Numbered from the stretch's first letter, positions 42,069-51,684 are shown. The stretch is DNA of 64,000 nucleotides from Euzebya sp. (GCF_964222135.1 NZ_CAXQBR010000026.1:43092-107091); one strand, 5' to 3'. Program-made: numbers and translations. Notes: generated by a model not told the origin, from the sequence alone.

Positions 42069-45000
42069 ATGGGCGAGGACCGGAAGCGACGGGTGGGACG
42101 GTGGCCGTGGGCGCTGGCCGCGACGCTCGTGATCGCGCTGGTGGCGGTCCTCGTGACGGTCGACGGGGACGACGGGGAGCCGTCCGGCGACAGCACCCAG
42201 TCCGGCAGCACCGCGCAGACCGGCGGGCCTGACGCGGCGGACGGGGACGGCGAGGTGCGGATCATGCTTCGCGAAGGCCAGGCGGCCGAGCAGGCCGACG
42301 AGGACGTCCCGGTGACCGAGGGCACGGCGCTGCCGCCGGAGCGGATCGACGCCGTCATCGACCGGTTGGACCCGTTCGCCGGCGAGGAGAGTGACCGCCA
42401 GGAGTTCGTCCGGCCCGCCGAGTCCCTGCTCCCGCCGACCGCCGGCGAGACCATCCCGACCGCCTTCCCGCCCGTCGGCACCGAACCGCCCGCCGACGCT
42501 CCCGACCAGTCCCCCACCGGTCCCCTCGAGGTCCTGCGCGTCCAGCCCGAGGGGGAGGTCGACATCGCCCCCTCCCTCAGCGTCACCTTCGACCAGCCGA
42601 TGGTCCCCCTCACCACGCTGGACCAGCTCGACGCCGCCGATGTCCCGGTCACGGTCACCCCGGAGCTGGACGGGCGCTGGCGCTGGATCGGCACCCGGAC
42701 CCTCCGGTTCGAGCACACCGCCCAGGCGATCGACCGGCTCCCGATGGCCACCGAGTACACCGTGACCGTCCCGGCCGGGACCACCTCGGAGACCGGGGGC
42801 ACGCTCGCCGAGGACGTGACGTTCACGTTCTCCACCCCTCCCCCGACGGTCCAGGGGTTCGGTCCGGAGAGCGACAGCCTCCCCCTCACCCCGGTGTTCG
42901 TCGCGGTGTTCGACCAGCTGGTCGACCCCGACGCGGTCCTCGACCACCTCACCGTCGACGCCGACGGGGACCGCGCGATCCGCCTGGCCACCGACACCGA
43001 GGTCGACGCCGACGACACGGCCCGCGAGCTGGTCGACCAGGCCCTGGATGGCCGCTGGGTCGCGTTCCGGCCCACAGACCCCCTCCCCGCCGACACGCCC
43101 GTGACCATCACGTTCGACGAGGGCACCCCGTCGGCAGAGGGACCGCGCACCACCACCGCCGACCAAACCTTCCGGGGCCGGACGTTCCCGCCGCTGACGA
43201 TCACCGGGACCGAGTGCGGGTTCGGGGGCACCTGCCGGCCGGGTGAGCCGCTGATCATCACGTTCTCCAACCCCCTCGACGCCGGCGCCTTCGACCCGGC
43301 GGGCGTGACCGCCGACCCCGCGATCCCCGGCATGACCGCCAGCGTCCGCGACGCCCAGCTCGTCGTCCAGGGCGGGACCGAGGCCGACACCACCTACGCC
43401 GTCACCGTCCCCGCCGGCTTGCGCGACGACCGGGGTCAGACCCTCGGGCAGGACGAGACCCGCGAGTTCGACGTGGGCGACCCACGCCCGTTCCTCCGCC
43501 GGTTCGACACCGATCTGGTGACCCTCGACCCGCTCGCCGAGGACCCCTCCCTCGCCCTGGTCAGCGCGGGGCACACCGAGCTGCGCGTCGTGACCCTCGA
43601 CGTCGGCTCGGAGGACTGGGACGCCTACCTGCGCCTGGACCGACACGGGGACCGGATCGCCGTCCCCGACTTCCCGGTCACCTCCGACGAGGTCATCGAC
43701 ACCGGCGCGGACGACGGCACGACGGTCGAGACGATCGTCGACCTGGCCGAAGCCGTCGGCGACGACGGGCAGGCGCTGGTCTACGTCGAGCCGACCCGGG
43801 AGTTCCCGCCCAACTCCGAGGAGTTCTGGGAGAACCGCCCCCTCCTCATCTGGGTCCAGGACACGCACATCGGCATCGACGCGCTCGCCGACGGCCAGCG
43901 GCTGCTGGTGTGGACCACCGACCTGCGCGACGGCAGCCCGATCGCCGACGCGTCGGTGACCTACGGCGATCAGAGCGCCACCACCGACGGCGAGGGGTTG
44001 GCGTCCTTCGACCTCGACACCTCCGGCGCCGCGGCGATCACGGCCACGGCGGAGGGGCAGACCGCCCTGCTGAGCGCCGGCTACGTCGAGCGGTGGACCG
44101 CCCAGCCGCGGCGCGACGTCACGCGCTGGTACACCCTCGACGACCGCGGTCTCTACCGGCCGGGCGAGACTGTGCAGCTCAAGGGGTGGGTCCGGCGCCT
44201 CCAGCTCTCGCAGGACGCCGACCTGGCCCTGCCGGGTGAGGGGACGACGATCGACTACCAGGTCTACGACGGCCAGTACGCCGAGATCGCCACCGGTGAG
44301 GTCACCCTCGACGCGTTCGGGGCGTTCGACCTGTCCGTGGACCTGCCGGAGGGCGCGAACCTCGGCCAGGGGGCGGTGTCCTTCCAGCTGACCGGCGTCG
44401 ACGGTCTGGAGGAGGGCTACTGGGAGCACCCCCTCCGCATCGAGGAGTTCCGCCGGCCGGAGTTCGAGGTCACCACCTCCGCGGTCAGCACCGAGCCGCA
44501 CGTCGTCACCTCCCCCGTGACCGTCGCGGCGGAGGCGACCTACTTCGCCGGCGGCGGCCTGGCCGGCGCCCCGGTGACGTGGACGGTGAGCCACGCCCAG
44601 ACGGCCTACTCCCCTCCTGGGTGGGAGGGGTTCAGCTTCGGCGTGTTCGTCCCCTGGTGGTACGCGGGAGGGTTCGAGGACGGGTTCGGCGGCGGGTTCG
44701 AGACCGAGATCGGGCCGTGCTGCGGGCCGGAGGTCGAGGAGACCGTCGAGCGCTTCGACGGCGTGACCGACGCCCAGGGCCGCCACCACCTCGAGATCGA
44801 CATCCAGGGCGACGCGCCGGACCTCCCCCTGTCGGTCTCTGCCAACGCCGCGGTGACCGACGTCAACCGGCAGTCCTTCGCCTCCACCACCGACCTGCTG
44901 GTCCACGCCGGCGAGCGCTACCTCGGCCTGCGCAGCGACCGGGCGTTCGTCCGCCAGGGCGACCCGCTGCGGATCGACGCGGTCCTGACCGACATCGACG

Positions 45001-48000
45001 GCCAGGCCGTCGCCGGCGAGCCGGTCACGCTCACCGCCGAGCGCCTGGTGGAGGAGTACGTCGACGGCGAGTACACCGAGACCGCCGTCGACCCCCAGAC
45101 GTGTGAAGTCACCAGCGCCGACGAGCCGGAGCGCTGCGAGTTCGACACCACCGCGGGAGGGCGATACCGCATCTCGGGCACCGTCACCGACCCCGACGGC
45201 GGCATGAACCGCACCGAGTACGAGGTGTGGGTCGCCGGCAGCGAGGAGATCCCCACACGCCGGGTGACCCAGGAGCAGCTGACCCTCATCCCCGCCGAGC
45301 AGGAGTACCTGGCCGGCGACCTCGCCGAGATCCTGGTCCCCGCCCCGTTCAGCCCCGCCACCGGGTTGGTGACGATCACCCGCAACGGCATCGAATCGAC
45401 ACAGGTGATCGAGGTCACCGAGGGCTCCGCGGTCGTGGAGATCCCCCTCACCGACGACATGATCCCCAACATCGAGGTCCGCGTCGACCTGGTCGGCGCG
45501 GCCCCGCGGGTGCTCGACGACGGGTCACCGGCGGAGGACCTGCCCGACCGGCCGGCGTTCGCGAGCGGGACGGTGTCGATCGCGGTCCCGCCGACCTCGC
45601 GGACCCTCACGGTGGACGCGGTCCCGCGCGACGAGGCCGTCGAGCCGGGCGCCTCCACCGCGGTCGACGTGACCGTGACCGACGCGGACGGCACCCCGGT
45701 GGAGGGGGCGGACGTCGCCGTCGTCGTGGTGGACGAGGCGCTCCTCTCCCTCATCGGTCGCGAGCTCCAGGACCCCGTTGACGCCTTCTACTCCCCCCAC
45801 GGGACCTACCTGGACGCCGAGCTGCTCCGCCGAACCCTGGTGCTGTCGCGGTCGGATGCGCTCGGCACGGCGGCGGGCGGCGGGGAGGACGAGGCGCGGG
45901 GCACCGCCGACGACGCGGCCGACGACTCCGGGGGTGCGGCGGAGGAGGAGGCCGCCTCCGAGGCGCTGGCCGACGGTGACGCGCTGGAGGCCGAGGTCGC
46001 CCAGGCCGCGCCGGCCCCGACCGGCGGGGACGGGGCCGCGCCGCCGATCGAGGTCCGCAGCGACTTCGACGCCCTCGCGGTGTTCGCCCCGTCGCTGACC
46101 ACCGACGCGTCCGGGCGGACCAGCGTCGACGTCGACGTGCCCGACAGCCTCACCCGCTACCGGGTCATCGCGGTCGCCGCCCACGGCGCGGACCGGTTCG
46201 GCAAGGGCGAGTCGACCCTCACCGCCCGCCTGCCCCTGCAGGTCCGCCCGTCGGCTCCCCGGTTCGCCAACTTCGGCGACGCCTTCGAGCTGCCCGTCGT
46301 CCTGCACAACCAGACCGATGCGAACGTGGACGCCGACGTGGTGCTCGAGACGGCCAACCTCACCGCGGGGGAGGGTGGGGGTGACGGTGAGGGTCCGGTC
46401 GGGCGCGCCGTCACCGTGCCCGCCGGCGACCGGGTCGAGATCCGCTTCCCGGTGACGACCGTCGACGCCGGCACGGCCCGGTACCGCGTGACCGCCGTGG
46501 CCGCTGAGGGCGCGGCGGGGGGCGCCTCCGACTCCTCGGCCGGATCGTTCCCCGTCTACACGCCCACCACGTCGGAGTCCTTCGCCACCTACGGCGTGGT
46601 CGACGCCGGCGCGGTCGCCCAGCCGGTGCAGACCCCCGAGGGCGTGATCCCGCAGTTCGGCGGCCTGGAGGTCACCACCTCCTCCACCGCCCTGCAGTCG
46701 CTGACCGACGCGGTGCTGTACCTGGAGGAGTACCCCTACGCCTCCTCCGACGCGCTGGCCTCGCGGTTGCTCGCGATCGCGGCGCTGCGGGACGTGCTGG
46801 CGGCGTTCGAGGCCCAGCAGCTCCCGCCGCCGGAGGAGATCGAGGCGACCGCCGCCGCGGACGTCGAGGGGCTAGTGGGGTTGCAGAACGACGACGGTGG
46901 CTGGCCGGTGTGGGACCGGTCACGGCCGACCGAGCCGTACCACTCCATCCAGGCCACCCACGCGCTGGTGGCCGCGCGGGAGGCGGGGTACGCGGTGCCG
47001 CAGGGCACGATCGACTCGGCCCTCGGGCGGCTGCGGACCATCGAGGACGTCATCGATCCCGAGTGGGGTGAGGCGACCCGCCAGACCCTGCGGGCCTACG
47101 CCGTCCACGTCCGGGCCCTGGCCGGTGACCGGGATCCGGCCCGGGCGGCGGAGATCCACGCGGCGTTGGAGGGGCTGGAGGCGGGGTCGTCGGACGAGGG
47201 CGCCTCAGCGGGGTTGCCGCTCGACGCCCTCGCCTGGCTGTGGCCGGTCGTGGACGACCCTGCGATCGCCGCCGACATCGCCCAGACCTTCGCGAACCAG
47301 GTCACCGAGACCCCGTCGGCGGCGACGTTCACCACCGGCTACGGCGAGGACGCCCACCTGGTGCTGGCCTCGGACCGGCGGACCGACGGGATCATCCTTG
47401 ACGCCTACCTGGCCGTGCAGCCCGGCAGCGACCTGGTCCCGAAGATCGTGAACGGCCTGATCGCCAACCAGCGCCAGGGCCGGTGGGAGAACGTGCAGGA
47501 GAACGCGTTCATCCTGCTGGCGCTGAAGCGGTACTTCGACACGTTCGAGGCGACGACCCCGGACTTCGTCGCCCGCGTGTGGCTCGGGGACCTGTACGCG
47601 GCCGAGCACGGCTACGCGGGCCGGTCGGTGGACTCCACCCTCACCGTGGTGCCGACCGCGGAGCTGCTGACCCGCGACGACCCGCAGCTGGTGGTGGCCA
47701 AGGACGGGGAGGGGCGGCTGTACTACCGCCTCGGCCTGCGGACCGCGCCGGACGACCTGCAGCTGGAGCCGCGGGACGAGGGGTTCGTCGTCGAGCGGAC
47801 CTACGAGGCGGTCGGCGACCCTGGTGACGTCGTGCGCGACGCGGACGGCGTGTGGCGCGTCGCGCCGGGTGCCGAGGTCCGGGTCACGGTGACGATGGTG
47901 GCCGACAGCCGCAGGGTGAACATGGCGCTGGTCGACCCCCTCCCCGCGGGGTTCGAGGCGGTCAACCCGGCCTTGGCGGCCTCGCCTGCCCTGCCGCCGG

Positions 48001-48269
48001 ACCCGCCGTCGGAGGACGAGGGCGACGGCGGGTGCTGTGTGCCGTTCGGGATCAGCTGGTACCCGACCTGGTACGACCACCAGAACCTCCGCGACGACCG
48101 GGTCGAGGCGTTCAGCGGGTTCCTCCCCGCGGGGACGTACGAGTACAGCTACATCGCACGGGCGACGACGCCCGGGACGTTCGTGGTCCCCCCGGCGGTG
48201 GCCGAGGAGATCTACACCCCCGAGGTCTTCGGCCGCACGGCGACGGACACGGTGGTGGTCGGCGGGTAG
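42069..48269 (+). CDS. Membrane-anchored alpha-2-macroglobulin-like protein without thioester
   Basis: A 2066-residue protein. ATG 42069, one membrane segment (WALAATLVIALVAVLVTV), then MG-type beta domains (ITGTECGFGGTCRPGEPLII, VWTTDLRDGSPIADASVTYG, TLDDRGLYRPGETVQLKGWV), the alpha-2-macroglobulin segment (FAPSLTTDASGRTSVDVDVP, DSLTRYRVIAVAAHGADRFG) and the TED helical domain (LVGLQNDDGGWPVWDRS, AYAVHVRALAG, TTGYGEDAHLVL). Where family members have YPY-x-C-x-EQ, this has YPYASSDALASR (Y1555-R1566): the thioester Cys, Glu and Gln are all replaced. Proteins of this type trap proteases in the periplasm or at the surface. The thioester-free form would need another way. Broken copies of its parts lie at 36407 and 39345. 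Confidence 0.9.
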   Translation: MGEDRKRRVGRWPWALAATLVIALVAVLVTVDGDDGEPSGDSTQSGSTAQTGGPDAADGDGEVRIMLREGQAAEQADEDVPVTEGTALPPERIDAVIDRLDPFAGEESDRQEFVRPAESLLPPTAGETIPTAFPPVGTEPPADAPDQSPTGPLEVLRVQPEGEVDIAPSLSVTFDQPMVPLTTLDQLDAADVPVTVTPELDGRWRWIGTRTLRFEHTAQAIDRLPMATEYTVTVPAGTTSETGGTLAEDVTFTFSTPPPTVQGFGPESDSLPLTPVFVAVFDQLVDPDAVLDHLTVDADGDRAIRLATDTEVDADDTARELVDQALDGRWVAFRPTDPLPADTPVTITFDEGTPSAEGPRTTTADQTFRGRTFPPLTITGTECGFGGTCRPGEPLIITFSNPLDAGAFDPAGVTADPAIPGMTASVRDAQLVVQGGTEADTTYAVTVPAGLRDDRGQTLGQDETREFDVGDPRPFLRRFDTDLVTLDPLAEDPSLALVSAGHTELRVVTLDVGSEDWDAYLRLDRHGDRIAVPDFPVTSDEVIDTGADDGTTVETIVDLAEAVGDDGQALVYVEPTREFPPNSEEFWENRPLLIWVQDTHIGIDALADGQRLLVWTTDLRDGSPIADASVTYGDQSATTDGEGLASFDLDTSGAAAITATAEGQTALLSAGYVERWTAQPRRDVTRWYTLDDRGLYRPGETVQLKGWVRRLQLSQDADLALPGEGTTIDYQVYDGQYAEIATGEVTLDAFGAFDLSVDLPEGANLGQGAVSFQLTGVDGLEEGYWEHPLRIEEFRRPEFEVTTSAVSTEPHVVTSPVTVAAEATYFAGGGLAGAPVTWTVSHAQTAYSPPGWEGFSFGVFVPWWYAGGFEDGFGGGFETEIGPCCGPEVEETVERFDGVTDAQGRHHLEIDIQGDAPDLPLSVSANAAVTDVNRQSFASTTDLLVHAGERYLGLRSDRAFVRQGDPLRIDAVLTDIDGQAVAGEPVTLTAERLVEEYVDGEYTETAVDPQTCEVTSADEPERCEFDTTAGGRYRISGTVTDPDGGMNRTEYEVWVAGSEEIPTRRVTQEQLTLIPAEQEYLAGDLAEILVPAPFSPATGLVTITRNGIESTQVIEVTEGSAVVEIPLTDDMIPNIEVRVDLVGAAPRVLDDGSPAEDLPDRPAFASGTVSIAVPPTSRTLTVDAVPRDEAVEPGASTAVDVTVTDADGTPVEGADVAVVVVDEALLSLIGRELQDPVDAFYSPHGTYLDAELLRRTLVLSRSDALGTAAGGGEDEARGTADDAADDSGGAAEEEAASEALADGDALEAEVAQAAPAPTGGDGAAPPIEVRSDFDALAVFAPSLTTDASGRTSVDVDVPDSLTRYRVIAVAAHGADRFGKGESTLTARLPLQVRPSAPRFANFGDAFELPVVLHNQTDANVDADVVLETANLTAGEGGGDGEGPVGRAVTVPAGDRVEIRFPVTTVDAGTARYRVTAVAAEGAAGGASDSSAGSFPVYTPTTSESFATYGVVDAGAVAQPVQTPEGVIPQFGGLEVTTSSTALQSLTDAVLYLEEYPYASSDALASRLLAIAALRDVLAAFEAQQLPPPEEIEATAAADVEGLVGLQNDDGGWPVWDRSRPTEPYHSIQATHALVAAREAGYAVPQGTIDSALGRLRTIEDVIDPEWGEATRQTLRAYAVHVRALAGDRDPARAAEIHAALEGLEAGSSDEGASAGLPLDALAWLWPVVDDPAIAADIAQTFANQVTETPSAATFTTGYGEDAHLVLASDRRTDGIILDAYLAVQPGSDLVPKIVNGLIANQRQGRWENVQENAFILLALKRYFDTFEATTPDFVARVWLGDLYAAEHGYAGRSVDSTLTVVPTAELLTRDDPQLVVAKDGEGRLYYRLGLRTAPDDLQLEPRDEGFVVERTYEAVGDPGDVVRDADGVWRVAPGAEVRVTVTMVADSRRVNMALVDPLPAGFEAVNPALAASPALPPDPPSEDEGDGGCCVPFGISWYPTWYDHQNLRDDRVEAFSGFLPAGTYEYSYIARATTPGTFVVPPAVAEEIYTPEVFGRTATDTVVVGG

Positions 48270-48347
48270 GTGCGATCGAGGACGGCGCGAGACGCGGCCC
48301 GTCTTGAAAATCAGGCGCGAGCTGCCTGAATTACATACTCTTCGCAC

Positions 48348-49387
48348 ATGGATATCGTGCCGCGCCTTGCGACCGCACGGTCATCGACGAGGTGCAGCGA
48401 GCGCCAGACCTGATCCTGGCGATCAAGGCCGCGGTGGATCGCGATCGTCGTCCCGGACGGTTCCTCCTGACCGGATCCGCGGACGTGCTGTCGACCAGCG
48501 GGTCGCGAGAGAGCATGGCCGGCCGCACCGAGGTCATCGACCTCTGGCCCCTCAGCCAAGCGGAGATCGAGCACCGCGACGGCATGGATCTGGTTCGGCT
48601 CTTCGACACCGACATCGACTTCAGCGGACTCCCGCCGGTGACCCCCCAGGACGCGTGGGACCGTGTTCGGCGCGGTGGGTACCCAGAGGCGGTCGCCCGG
48701 GCTGGAGATCGGAGGGCTGCCTGGTGGGACGGCTACATCCAGGAGGTCGTGCGCTTCGAGATCGCCGAGCTCAGCGCAATCGAGGGGCTCCTCGAGATCC
48801 CCAGGCTCCTGCGGTTGATCGCCCACGCCAACGCCGGCCTGTTGAACTACGCCCACCTGGCACGCGACCTCGGCGTGTCCCCCCGCACGAGCACCCGGTA
48901 CCTGACGCTCCTCGCCGACACCTACCTGGTCGATCTGGTGCCCGCCTGGACGCGCAGCGCCCGCAAGCGCCTGGTCAAGTCACCCAAGGCCTTGATCGCG
49001 GATTCGGGTCTGGCCTGGCACCTCAGCGGTCTCGGTCCAGAGCCGCCTGGCCTGGACTCCGGCCGACACCTCGAGGCCTTCGTCCTGGCGGAGCTGCGGC
49101 GGTTGTCTGACCTCACGGTCGCTGGTCCGACCCTGCACCACTTCCGGACCTCGGGGCAGCGGGAGGTGGATGCGGTGCTCGAGCACCGCGACGGCCGGGT
49201 GGTCGGCATCGAGGTCAAGGCGGCCAGAACGGTCCGGGCTGGCGACTTCGCCGGCCTGCGCACCCTCGCCGAGGTGGCCGGCGATCACTTCACGGCCGGG
49301 CTGGTGCTGCACCCGGGCGAATCCGCAGTGGCACACGGAGGGGGGCTCTGGTCGGTTCCCCTGTCGCTGCTGTGGACGGGGATCTGA
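48348..49387 (+). pseudogene. DUF4143/AAA ATPase with missing Walker A
   Basis: From TVIDEVQRAPDLILAIK (Walker B) through PGRFLLTGSADVLST, RRGGYPEAVARAGDRRAAWW, GLLNYAHLARDLGVSPRTST to the PD-(D/E)XK-like end (REVDAVLEHRDGRVVGIEVK) the frame is open. Upstream the Walker A half is missing. ATG 48348 begins MDIVPRLA, similar to the family N-terminus, but joins the rest out of frame, as if about 60-80 codons had been deleted. The GTG at 48392 would start inside Walker B. No ATPase activity is expected. It lies 78 bp after the macroglobulin stop. Confidence 0.7.
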
Positions 49388-49468
49388 CCCGCCGGGCCGT
49401 GCAGCCTCGGTCCCGCCCATGGGTGAACGAGGCCCTGGTGGACCGGGCATGCCGGGATCAGCGGTTGG

Positions 49469-49609
49469 ACGCTGGCGCTGGTGCTGGATGCCGGGGCGCT
49501 CGTCGCCCTCGAACGCGTCGACCCCGCGATGTGGGCTCGCTACGAGCTCCAAGGTCGGGACGGGGTGCCGCCGGTCACCCAGCTGACGACCGCCACTACA
49601 TGCGCTTGA
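49469..49609 (+). pseudogene. N-terminal fragment of a PIN toxin
   Basis: TLALVLDAGALVALERVDPA, then MWARYELQGRDGVPPVTQL, is the first third of a VapC-type PIN domain, ending at a TGA after 44 sense codons. The remaining domain is absent, because the arsR-type promoter begins in its last codons. No antitoxin gene is recognised upstream. Confidence 0.65.
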
Positions 49610-49634
49610 CCATATATATGTGACAGCGTATGGT
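49606..49634 (+). promoter_or_regulatory. Promoter of the ArsR-SRPBCC-RibD operon
   Basis: TTGACC (49606-49611), spacer of 17 AT-rich bases (with ATATATAT), TATGGT (49629-49634). A start of transcription near 49641 would exclude ATG 49637 and leave ATG 49658 as the translation start. Confidence 0.7.
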
Positions 49635-49657
49635 CCATGCGAAGGAGGCGCGAGTCG

Positions 49658-50032
49658 ATGACCACAGAGACCCTGGACGTGCTGGGAGTGATCGCCGAGC
49701 CGACGCGCCGGCGGATCCTCGACGCGGTCCGGGAGCGTGAGCGCTCGGTCGGTGAGCTCGTCGAGCTCGTCGACTTCCACCAGCCGGGCGTGTCACGCCA
49801 CCTGAAGGTCTTGCGGGACGCCGGGCTGGTCGAGGTGCGGCGTGACGCCCAACGGCGGCTCTACCGACTGCGACCCGAGCCGCTCCGGGAGCTCGACGAG
49901 TGGCTCGAGCCCTACCGCGCCCACCTGGCCGACCGGCTCGACGCGCTGGGCCGGCACCTCGACCGGATCGCAGCCTCCCCCTCCCCCGCTGTCACCCCTC
50001 CCCCTGCTCAGACCGAAGGGACCGCCAGATGA
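49658..50032 (+). CDS. ArsR-family winged-helix regulator
   Basis: A 124-residue DNA-binding protein: LGVIAEPTRRRILDAVRERE, SVGELVELVDFHQPGVSRHL and KVLRDAGLVEVRRDAQRRLY are the winged-helix core. No metal-binding cysteines are seen, so it belongs to the subgroup of ArsR genes followed by an SRPBCC (AHSA1) gene rather than to metal sensors. GGAGG lies 9 bases before the ATG. The stop overlaps the next ATG by 4 bases. It likely represses its own operon. Confidence 0.9.
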   Translation: MTTETLDVLGVIAEPTRRRILDAVRERERSVGELVELVDFHQPGVSRHLKVLRDAGLVEVRRDAQRRLYRLRPEPLRELDEWLEPYRAHLADRLDALGRHLDRIAASPSPAVTPPPAQTEGTAR

Positions 50033-50571
50033 GCCAGTCCGACGTCAGCGCGCACGACGGCGTGCTGGAGCGCACCCCGACCGGCGGGTTCATCCGCTTC
50101 GAGCGCCGCTACCCCCACCCGATCGAGGAGGTGTGGGACGCGATCACGAACCCGGCCCGGCTGGCCGACTGGTGGGTCCCGTTCGAGGCGGACATCACCC
50201 TCGACCTGCGGCCCGGCGGGAAGATGGTGATGGCCGGGCGGGGAGACGACGCGCCGACGATGGTCTGGGAGGTCCTGGCCGTCGACCCTCCCCGGCTGCT
50301 CGAGCACACCCACGCCGATGAGGGGTCGCGGATGCGCTGGGAGCTCGAGCCGGCAGGTGAGGGGTGCGTCCTGCGGGTGAGTCACCACGTCCCCGACCCC
50401 GCGGTGGCGATCGAGCGGAACTACCTCGTGGGGCTCCACACGTCGCTCTCGGCGCTCGGCCCGACCCTCGACGGCCGTCGGGCGTCCTGGGACCGCGAGG
50501 AGTTCGAGCGCCTCCGGGTGCGCTACGCCGCGCGCGGTCTGGGCCTCGCCGATCCCGCTGGAGGTCGCTGA
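50029..50571 (+). CDS. SRPBCC/AHSA1-domain protein
   Basis: A 180-residue protein. FERRYPHPIEEVWDAITNPA and LADWWVPFEADITLDLRPGG are the start of an AHSA1-type START fold, followed by DPPRLLEHTHADEGSRMRWE and VLRVSHHVPD. These proteins bind hydrophobic ligands and typically follow an ArsR gene. ATG 50029 overlaps the ArsR stop, and the gene ends on the base where the next ATG begins. Confidence 0.88.
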   Translation: MSQSDVSAHDGVLERTPTGGFIRFERRYPHPIEEVWDAITNPARLADWWVPFEADITLDLRPGGKMVMAGRGDDAPTMVWEVLAVDPPRLLEHTHADEGSRMRWELEPAGEGCVLRVSHHVPDPAVAIERNYLVGLHTSLSALGPTLDGRRASWDREEFERLRVRYAARGLGLADPAGGR

Positions 50572-51164
50572 TGCGGACCGTCTTCGCGTTCCTGCTGACC
50601 TCGCTCGACGGGAACCACGCCGGACCCGGCGGGGAGTTCGGCTGGGCTGACATCGACGACGACTTCCACGCGTTCTCGCTCCGCCAGCTGAACGACATCG
50701 ACGTGGTGGTCTTCGGCCGGACGACCTACGAGCACATGGCGGCCTGGTGGCCGACCGCAGAGGCGCGGGCCTCGGATCCCGACACCGCGGCGCGGATGAA
50801 CGCGGTGCGGAAGGTCGTGTACTCCCGGTCGCTCGACGAGGCGACCTGGGAGGGGACCGAGCTGGTCGCCGACGACGCGGCGACGCACCTGACGGGGCTG
50901 AAGCGCGAGGGCGGGAGCGGGGACATCGCGATCTTCGGCAGCTCCACCCTGACCGCGAGCCTGCTCGACGCGGGTGTCGTGGACGAGCTCCGCATCCTGG
51001 TCGACCCGATCGTGCTGGGAGAGGGCCAGCGGCTGTTCGCCGGGGTGGCGCACCGGTTCCGGCTGGCGGTCAGCCGGACGACGACGTTCCGGAACGGCAA
51101 CGTCCTGCTCTGCGGGGCGCCGGAGCGGGTTGCGGAGCGGGTGGCGGTCGGAGCGGCTTCGTAG
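50571..51164 (+). CDS. RibD C-terminal/DHFR-like reductase
   Basis: A 197-residue protein: VFAFLLTSLDGNHAGPGGEF, DIDVVVFGRTTYEHMAAWWP, KVVYSRSLDEATWEGTELV, DIAIFGSSTLTASLLDAGVV and RILVDPIVLGEGQRLF match the dihydrofolate-reductase-like family related to RibD (YyaP/YwjB-type). An NADPH-dependent reductase is likely but its substrate is unknown. The ATG shares one base with the previous TGA. It is the last gene of the ArsR operon. Confidence 0.88.
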   Translation: MRTVFAFLLTSLDGNHAGPGGEFGWADIDDDFHAFSLRQLNDIDVVVFGRTTYEHMAAWWPTAEARASDPDTAARMNAVRKVVYSRSLDEATWEGTELVADDAATHLTGLKREGGSGDIAIFGSSTLTASLLDAGVVDELRILVDPIVLGEGQRLFAGVAHRFRLAVSRTTTFRNGNVLLCGAPERVAERVAVGAAS

Positions 51165-51175
51165 AGTCGAGCGCG

Positions 51176-51595
51176 ATGGTCACGATCGCACAGGCTCGAG
51201 CGACGCTCCTGGACGCCGCGGACGATGGCCGCCTGGACGAGCTGTGCGATCGGATCGGCCTCTCGGTGGTGGTGCTGTTCGGGAGCGCGGCCCGGGCGGA
51301 GTGGGCGAGCCACCCGCGTGACCTGGACATCGCCGTGCTGCCGCGTGACCCGCGGTCCTTCGACCGGATCGCCTGCCACACCGCCTTCGTCGACCTGGTG
51401 CACATCGATGCGGTGGACCTGCTCGACCTCTCGACCGCCGGAGTGGTGGCCCAGGCACGAGCCCTGGGCGACGGCCTTCCGCTGTACGAGGACGACGCCG
51501 GCCTGTACGCGCGACAGCAGATGCGTGCGGTGGGCATGGCGATGGAGATCGGCTGGCTGGTCGAGCTCGACCTCGAGCTGATGGCCGAGCGATGA
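51176..51595 (+). CDS. MNT nucleotidyltransferase antitoxin (MntA-like), intact
   Basis: A 139-residue protein. VVVLFGSAARAEWASHPRDL with the GS motif, DIAVLPRDPRSFDRI with the acidic pair, and HTAFVDLVHIDAVDLLDLST complete the domain. The C-terminal STAGVVAQARALGDGLPLYE to LELMAER is the part shared with the broken copy at 36938. It should AMPylate or bind a HEPN toxin, but its downstream HEPN gene has only a stub left. Starts 11 bp after the RibD-like gene. Confidence 0.85.
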   Translation: MVTIAQARATLLDAADDGRLDELCDRIGLSVVVLFGSAARAEWASHPRDLDIAVLPRDPRSFDRIACHTAFVDLVHIDAVDLLDLSTAGVVAQARALGDGLPLYEDDAGLYARQQMRAVGMAMEIGWLVELDLELMAER

Positions 51596-51684
51596 CTCCC
51601 CGCCGGCTCGATCCCGCGTCGGTCGCGGCCAGGCTCCGCCTCATGACGGCGCGGGCATGCGGGACAGCGAGCAGGGGTTCGTAG
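51592..51684 (+). pseudogene. Stub of a HEPN toxin gene
   Basis: ATG 51592 overlaps the MNT stop and opens MTPRRLDPASVAARLRL, the same 17 residues as the copy at 37165, then reads unrelated sequence to TAG 51682-51684. So all functional HEPN helices are deleted. The bases that follow (AGCGAGCAGG to CACTCGACCC) also match copy A after its fragment. Confidence 0.8.

Noticed and set aside
41892..44906. 1004-residue minus-strand frame
   Set aside because: It is antisense to the macroglobulin gene, which has recognisable domains; the antisense has none. Similar shadows lie opposite 2906-5293, 5474-8326, 16708-18930 and 60186-62711.
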